From: Hoplostethus atlanticus
Taxonomy: Eukaryota; Chordata; Actinopteri; Trachichthyiformes; Trachichthyidae
NCBI GenBank assembly: GCA_034670405.1
Contig: JAXDDX010000018.1
Span: 2,356,501-2,420,500 of the forward strand
Direction: 5' to 3'
Length of the DNA: 64,000 nucleotides
Each line of letters starts with the position of its first letter. Positions within the stretch are counted from its first letter, which is position 1. Made by a program: the position numbers and the translations under genes. Shown here piece after piece: positions 51,896-61,183 of this stretch. The notes under the pieces are model-generated. The model saw only the letters and a program-made list of their open reading frames with translations, was not told the origin of the DNA and ran no database searches.

Positions 51896-54345
51896 TGGGT
51901 CTATATAGTGGAAACGAGACATCACTTTTTTGCTAATTAGATTCCATTCTCTCCAGAATATGCAAAGCCAACAGCTGATAGATGACACCAGACTTTAAAC
52001 TCAATTTCACCGAATAACAAAATGGGCAAAACCTTTAGGGATTGACACATGAAACTGAAAGGGCATTTTATCATTATTTAAAACAGTATTTTATCACGCA
52101 AATTAAGGGGCTACCAAGGCTTTCCGTAACTACTAATCCTTATCAGTCATTGCCTCACCAGTTACCTCGCTAGTGGCTGAGAATGACAACACAAGGTTAC
52201 TCCAGCCACCGATGGAACAGCGAGCAACTCTCAGATAGCCTGAAACTTCCTTTTTATACTCTCTTAGTTCCCAAGACTCTCTTCGTCCTCTAGTATTTAA
52301 TCTGTCTTCTATCTGTGTATTTCAGGCTGCTGATTAAGAATGGGAACAACATAGACTCTCCTCCTGTGTATGACTCATATGAGGTGGAGTACTTGCCTAA
52401 TGAGGGTGTGCTCAGTACTGGACGCTACCTGTTTGTAGAGTTCACTACAGATGGGACAGTCACCTCCACTGGTGCAGCCATCAGATACGAAGGTATATTC
52501 CTGCAGTTTCAGATTGTGTAACATATTTGCACGTGTCTTCATAATCACATAGAGTAATTGTGATAATATATAGTTATGTATCCAGTCACTTATGTTTCAT
52601 GTCATGCATTTTTGTGTGCCAAGCCTTTGCAAAAGGGATGTGCTATGAGCCCTTTGTGAAGTACGGCAACTTCAGCAGCAGTGACTCCGCCTACAGCGTG
52701 GGTGCAGTGGTTGAATTCTCCTGTGACCCAGGGTACACACTGGAACAAGGCTCTGTCGTGATCGAGTGTGTGGATGTGCAAAACCCACAGTGGAATGAAA
52801 CTGAGCCAGCCTGCAGGGGTGAGTCAACAGATTTCATTTGCTTGAGTAATTCTGGGACATAAAGTCTTTTCAAAAATGTATTTGCACTAGAGGAGAACAT
52901 ACAACCAGATATGCCTGATTAGGAAGACCCTTTCATTGTCTGCTTGATCATTGTAAGAGTCAGTGAAACTTTTTTTTATTCAAATAACATAGACCACTGG
53001 CAGCTAAATGTATCCTCCTATAAGCTGCTTTCCTCTGATCCTTGATAACTTTCCACTTAGAATTATAATAATGACGTACTTTTGTCTGTGTGCTTGCAGG
53101 GCAGATTTCAGTAGTGCTGCAGATTAGAGGCATAAAATAGTTGGCCTAGAAGGAACATTGCCCACTGCAAAGACTATGCACCAGACTGTATAGCCCTCTA
53201 CCCCTTCGCCTTGGCCTCTCTTTTCCTTTCTCTTTCTGTCTCTCAATTTGTCTGCCTCTCCCTCTCTGGTCTTCCCACACACTGCACACTGGCATTACTC
53301 CTATTCTTTGTTGCCTGTGCATGGTGCTTCCACCACACAGCCAAGTTGAAAAACGTTCCAGTAAAGCTAGATATCAGAAAATGTCATTTCTGCTCCTCTG
53401 AGTCATGGTCACCAAGCTATTCATTGGTACAAGGTTTATAAAAAAGGATCCTGGAAAGTTGATTTCCGTTGTTTTATTAAGAGCTACGACTGAACATGGT
53501 TACAGCCTATGAATCCCTACTGTACTCCAAGTATAGGTCATTTTTATTTTTATTTATTCCTTATGTTACCTGTGTATGTGCACACTTTTGCATTTATTTA
53601 CTTTGCAGGATTATTTACGTTATATGTTAGACTAAAATCGACTGTCTTTTGAAATCAGTTACAATGCATGTATTTGTTCCTCAGTCTCAACCTGGTGCGC
53701 CTGTGTGTGTTACAGCTGTGTGCAGTGGGGAGATCACAGACTCCGCCGGTGTGGTGCTGTCTCCCAATTGGCCCGAGGCCTATGACAAGGGGCAGGACTG
53801 CATCTGGGGCATCCACGTGGAAGAGGACAAGAGGATCATGCTAGACATCCAAGTGTAAGAGACTGCACTCAGGTGTGAGGCTAGACGGGGGAGGTCACCG
53901 TGGAGGTCAGCTTTACCTCCAGATGCTTAACGCTGTCCCTCCTGCACATAGAGAGAGACACAAACATGCACACTCTTTGTCTCTTTCTGGTTCTTTCTCT
54001 CTCACCCAGACGCGCCACTACATGCACAGGGGGAAGTGTTTCTGTGGTTGCAGTCACTAATTAGATTTTTTTTCATCCACTACATTAAGAATTCTGTGTT
54101 GCTTCCAGTTCGCTCTCTGACCAGATTAGCCAGTAAGCCTCTATGCTCCCCCTTCCCTGGTGTGTGTCTCAGAGTTGGCTTTGAAATGAATATGCTCTGG
54201 CAGTGAACTACTCCCAGCCACTTATCCAGCCTTCTCAACAGTAATTCAACACAGACATACACAGAAGTGAAAATACACACATCCACACATAAATACAGGG
54301 GCAATCTCTTTCTCCCTCTTTCACCCACTGTTCACACATGAATGG

Positions 54346-54403
<58 letters not shown>

Positions 54404-57400
54404 TAAACTCCAACGGACCACAGATGTTCCACGATTGCTTCTTTCTTTTCTTCTTCTGCTTTCTCATCGGATCAATCTACGCTAGTTATTGTCCTTAATC
54501 TATCTGGAAATGATCACTGGGCGTGTTGCCTTCATGTTACGTTGCATTTTCCTCTAAAACAAAACACAACTATTATCGCCACGTGTGCACATGAGAATCT
54601 GCATCTTTGTTTGCTTAGCTTATATATCCATTTAATGTATCCATTTTATCCATTTGATGCATTCAAGTGATTCCCTCAATATGCAATTTTGTCTCCATAA
54701 GGATACATCCTATAGAGAACACAGCAAGACACCGATTTTTGTGTTTTTGCCTGAAGCAACTGCAAAGAAGAGGGTGCAGAGAGGTTAAAATTAAACCAGT
54801 GGGAATATCGGTTGGGGTTGTAGAAAACCCAGAGCCACTGACAAATCTGAAACAGAGGGAGACTAATGAAAGCTTTTAGACGGTCAGTTATGCATTCAGA
54901 CATTTACAGTACTGATCAAGATCGTCACGTTTTTTATGTTAGTCCCAGGGATTTCTCAGAGCTCAGTATAGCCTCTGCTATGAGACAGAGAGTGGGCTGA
55001 GGGTGAGGTGGGGCGGTGGACGGCTTTCTCACTGGGTCAGTCTTATTAGGCTCTGCTGGCTACAATGCACCTAATGCCCCAAACTTTATCTGTCAAGCAT
55101 AAAGGTGCTCAGATATGAACCAATGACACAGACTACCTCGATCCCAAACTGGCCCTAGTGGCCCTGCTGCCTCCATGTACTTGGGTTTGAGATTAAGATT
55201 TGCACCAACATGGTTTAATTTAATCTAATATTAGTTACAATCAGAGTTAAGTAAAACTAAGTGTTAAAAATGAGTAAACTTAGATTTAAATTTAACAGGG
55301 GAAAGAGTAATTTAGTTTAAATAATAGTAATAGATTAGTAAATGTAAGATTCATTATTTAAATCTAAATTTGAATGATTTGAACCAAGATTATAGAGATT
55401 AATTACAGTACCAGAAATAGATCATCGGGAGGGATGAGAGGAGAGACAATCTCAACTCAAATCCTTGTGGAAGAATATGAAAACCAAGGTATTATCATAA
55501 AATCATCTACTGGTTGAGTCTCTCCCTTCTCTTTTTTCGAGGAACTCTCTCATTTTCCTCCATCCACCTAAAAATGCTGACAGTTGACAGTTTAAAGTTA
55601 ATCCCTGATCAAAATTTAAATTAAAGTGTAAAGTTAATCTAGGTTTCAAGTGAAAACTTAATTTAGATTTAAAAGAAGTTTTAAATTGAGTAGCCCCTCC
55701 CAAGGTTTCTTCCAAGGTTTTGTTGATGTTTTCCTTGTCCTTTGGAAGGGTCCAAGGTTGAGGGGTGTCATTTATTGTTTTCATAATGGGCTATACAAAT
55801 ACATTTGATTTGATAAACAATGATTTAATTCAGTTTAAACGTTAATCCTTGTTGGTGTAACCCTAAGACTCAATGGTTAACGTCTGATGTTGAAAGCCGA
55901 CCAATACACCTGAGTGTAAAAAAGATCAGAGAGAATGTTTGTTTTTTTCATGGATGAAAAAAAGGAGAATCATTTGAAGTGAGAGGACTTTCATTCAGAG
56001 ATATCTTTTAAATTATACAAGCCATACATTTGTATTAATTCAAGCGACATGATGCCACTCGCTGTAAATTAATGGCGCTTTGGCCGGCTCTAGTTATCTC
56101 AAGGTTGGTCATGCATGGCCTTCGTAGCAGCAGAAACCCACAGCCTGTCTGATCAGCGCAGACCCTACCATTACACTCCACTCTGTACCTATACTGTGTG
56201 TGTGTGTGTGTGTGTGTGTTGAAGTGACACAGGCTCTTGTGGGTGAGAGCTGTCTCATTATAAGGGTGGGCACACACTTTTCTACATTAATGAGTATGTT
56301 TTCAGTATTGTCATTCATCACTGTGCCTGTGCCGGTGCTGGCAATTACAGAGGAGCAGTGTGCATAATGAGGACTGATTAATTAATTTAGGCCAAACAGG
56401 AGGGCTGGCTCTTTGCTAATTAGCACGGAGCATGGCTCGAGCATGAGCAGGAGACAACAGGTTACAGCTGATATTCCCACCTGCAGACACAGCGATCTTG
56501 GCATTTACTGTACAATGCAGAGCTCTAGAAATACATGCTTCCCAATTACCTGCAGTGATTAACTCTATTTTACTGTATTAGCAGTGTTTGTGTCAGTTTT
56601 CTCAGCAGGATTGAGAGCGATTGTTCATAGGACGCCCTGGGTGCATAGAGCCCTCTTGTGGAGACCCCTAGAATTACATGTTGAGGTTTCGCTGCTTGAG
56701 CAGGACGCCTGAAGAAATTAATTGTTACTTTTGTACTTAGATAGAGAGTATTTATATATTTTTTAAGCGGGAATAACAAAAAAGAGATAAAAAAAAAAGA
56801 GATTTGGATTGGAGATTTGGAGATAAGCTTTTATAAATTGTTTAATTGAACGCACTAAACAAGTGTATGAAAACCTAATGAATTTACATTTTTTGCAAAA
56901 TATCCTTAATTTTACAAACCCTGACTGAACCCAGGGGCATTAATTATGTTCAAGCCTGCGAGGTTTAATCCCTCAGTCATAACCATTTTCCATTAAAGCT
57001 GAGTACCTGCTACTGCCATGCTCAGTATGTTACAGTTTTTCTCAGTCGCTTTAGTACATTTCTCGAATCATCCTTAAGATTTGCAAAACAGTAAGCGCAT
57101 TTCTCGAAAACAATTGGTACAAACAGCAACACACAATGGATTACCTGCAAAAGCCCGTAACTTGCTCAAAATCCTTAGAGATGGTCAAAATCCTTAGTAC
57201 CATCTCTCAAAAGTAAATCTTTACGTCAACGAACATGTCAGTCCATCAGAATGACACATCCTTGTGTCATTGAGTACAAACAAGATAGTCAAAATGCTTA
57301 GCCATGTTGTCAATATAACAGTGTACTCTGATGGAAACTATGGCGAAGGGTTTGATGACTGATTGAAAATGCACAAGGCTGCACTTTTTCTGTATGGCAT

Positions 57401-60400
57401 ATATCACTTTCAAAAGACATATACAACCAATAATTGTTCAAATTGTCAGTCATAATTGTTAGTCATTTGCCTAAATGTGCTAAAACATTTGCAAATGGTA
57501 ACAAAGAGAAATGCTCTTTCTGTTGTGCACAGGTAACAAAATGTTGTGAAGAATTTCACATATTGATTTGACGACTTCAACTGTCATTGGATAATTGAGC
57601 CAAAGCAACTGAGAAAAACTGTAGTGAAAGTCAAGATTCATCAATTCAGGACACATTTACAAAACAAAGTCTAATAGAAATGTAGAAAATAGAAAATATG
57701 CTTGACAGATTATGACAACTGGTTCAACCATTTTGCATGTAATGACTTATGCAATGAACTAATGCCTAGATGTTCTGGGGGGTAAGACTATTCAACAGAG
57801 AACCAATATAATACATTTTGATCAACATGACATAAGCAATTGATAATGTAGGAAACAGCAGACAGTTGTACATAATCATTTGCATGAATGTGCCAAAGCA
57901 TTTGCAATTTGTTCAAAAGAATGAGAAACTGCTTTTATGATGTGCACAAATGACTAGATGATGTGGAGTTTGAACAAGTAGTTTTGAGAATTTCAATTCT
58001 GATCTGAGAAATGTACCAAAGCTAGAAAAACTGTAATCTCAGTCATCCAGGCTCAGTCTGACCAAGACTAGAACGGGACCTTACTGTGCTGTGAAGTCAG
58101 GTGAGTCAATGCCCAAACAATTTAGGCATTTAAGTGATGCTCTTATCCATAGTGATTTACACTAAGGGTAACAGTAGAGTGAGTTTAAATTCACTCACCA
58201 AGTCACCAAAAACCAAACAATAGTAAGGAGTGCAGGAGTGACAATACACATATCAATACTAATATGACTCTAGAATTCAAGGAAAGTAAATAAAAAGTGA
58301 GGAGGGTAGAAAGATTTTCTTCAAGACAAAATGTTATTAGTGAAAGTAAAGGAGGAACATATGGGAATGGGGATGTAATATATTTCTTTAAGAGATAAGT
58401 TTTGAGATTACAAGTGAAGACAGGGAGTGACTGCTATCCTGACTGCAGTGGGAAGGCCACTAGGGAGCCATTAGGGAGTCAGGTGGGAATGTCTGGGTGG
58501 AGTGATGGCCAGGTTGCCACAGGGAGGGAAGCTAAGCAGCCTGTATAGCAGAATGCCGAGTGTGGGCTAGTGTGTAAGACTGGATTATGGCCTGGAGGCA
58601 CAGTTCATTTACCATCCTTGTACGCCACCACCAGGGTTTTGAATTCAATATAAGCAGCCACAGGCAGCCAGTGGAAAAGTGGAGGAGGTTGGTGACATGG
58701 GAAAATTTAGTGAGGGTGAAGGCAAGGTAGGCTGCAGCATTCTGTATGAATTATATGGGCTGAATAGACAATTTTGTGAGCCCAGCGAGGAGGGAGGATT
58801 ACAGGAGTCCAGATGGGAGCAGGATAGACTCCCCGCTGAGAAAATGTCTGATTTTGCTGATGTTGTAGAGCACAAATTTGAAGGCCTGGGTTGTGGCTGC
58901 AATGTTGGCCTTGCATGTCAGTTATCTATAATCACAAGATTCTTAGAAGTCTGGGCAAGAGTCACTGCAGTGTTGTCAGTAGTGATAAAGGTGTTGCAGA
59001 TGACAGCATTTCTGTCTTGCTATGGTTGAGCTTGAGGTGGTGGGCAGATATCAAATGGAAATGTGCACTTACAGGGAGGAACAAGTAGAGTTGAGTGTCG
59101 TAGGAATAATGATGAACAATGATAGGTGAATTTGTCGGATGACAAAGCCAGAAGATTTTGTGAAAAGATATAGAAGTGAGGCCCAAGACTAAGCCCTGGG
59201 GAACCCCAGTGGAGAGGGTACACAATGAAGACAAAGATTCCCTCCACGTTACATCAGACAGGTAGGAGGCAAACCCTGAGAGCACAGACCCAGAGAACCC
59301 CAAGTTAACATGGAGCATCTAGTGGTGGACAGTGTCTGGTGGACAGATCTAGGAGGATGAAGATGCCTTGAAACCAGATTGATCCAACAGACTTTTGTTT
59401 TGTGACAGTTTGTTAGAGGCAGCATGTTGAAATGTTTTGGAAAGACAGAAAGAGGTGAAACCAATTTTAACATCCAATCGGTCAAACATGTTTCTTAAGA
59501 GCAGCAACTCTAACTTGAAGGCAGATGGTACACAGCTAGACATCAGTGACTAGTTGATGATAGTGGTTGGGAAAGGATGGTCTCAAGCTCTTCTAGGAAA
59601 TCGTTACATGTGACTGGGTGTTGTTGTAGGATGGGTTGCAGTGAAAACATATAATTGAATTGAAGAAATAGGCCAGTGTGAGAAAGGAAGAAATTTCCAT
59701 GTAGGAGAGAAGACCAAATCTGTGCCACCACCACAGCCCTAAGGAAGATGGCTGAAACTGTATGTAGCAGAGAGGGCAGTATGGGAGTTGCTGTGTTCTC
59801 TGCAATGAAATGCGGAGACAGGAGGCAAAAATATGCTAGGATTGCAGACTGACAGTTCCACAGCCCTCCCTCTACAGTAGTCTGAGTGCAAGGACACCTT
59901 TGGGAATATATATGGTTAGATACAGTGCGATGACAAGGTGGATAGCCTTGTTGACATGAGCACCAGGCATAGAAGAGAATTGGGAATGAAGTGAAGTATG
60001 AGATATGGAGATGGTAACAAGAACAAAAAAGTGTCAGTAATTCAGCTCAATGCGCTAAATGTGTAACAGTGTAGAATATGTGGTAAATAAGGCTTTAAGC
60101 AGTTATAACAAAAGGCAGTTAGCCTAAAGAAACTGAAGGTGATAACTGCCTATCTACACAAAAGGCCCCTAGCTATATCACTACAATAGTTAAGAAGGTA
60201 TATATGAAACATATATGAGTATGAATATATGAAACAAGTGAGAGAAAATCAGTTAATTTTCCTGATGCACTTACACTATTACATACGTATCATTTTAATA
60301 TGCCCCAGTATTTCTCCATATGCTCGATGTGTTCTCTAACAGGGAAACTGGCGACTCTACCGGTTTATTATCCATGTCAACTTGTCAGTCTTGTCACTTC

Positions 60401-61114
60401 TGCCCACAGCCATTAGTTGTTGCGTTATCTTGCCTCAAGGTTTAGAGAGAAAATAGAGGTCTAATTTGTCCCTATAGCTGTCCCACCAACCAGAGGGAGT
60501 ACATTGTCAGTCTTCACCTCATTTTGCTCTCATTCATGCATCTCACATCTATTATTTGTGTTGGGGCTGGGAGATAGTTTAGCTCAGATTTGTCCACGGG
60601 CACATTGTGCAAGCAGATTGTGGCATCCACCATTCACTTGACTAACGTCTTCTCCTTTGGGCATAATAAGGGCTGCTTAAAGCCCCAATCAGGGATTTTT
60701 GACTGTACAAATTGCGGATATAATTCTATAGATTCTTGATTGTTCACAGAAAATACGATTTTTCAACGCAGTTCTGTCTCAACTCTACATTGCAAATACA
60801 ATCAAACCATTTGAATATAACACTTTAAAAATAACCCTTTAAGCACTTCAAACACTTTAAAAATAAAGAAGCAGGCATATTATATTTTTCAGTACAGCTG
60901 AGGGGGAGACAGAGTAGCCTAGGGCGGGGGACATCAAGAGCTCTGTTGAAAGAAATGTCTCTAATTCCACATTTTGGTCATTACTACACAATTATTTACA
61001 TATGGACTATGGATTCATTTGACAAAAACTATCTGCAAACCAACAGTGGGATCCAAGAGTCTGGGTCCACTACCAGAAACTAATACATTTTACTCGGTTG
61101 ATACTTCTTCAAGA

Positions 61115-61183
<69 letters not shown>

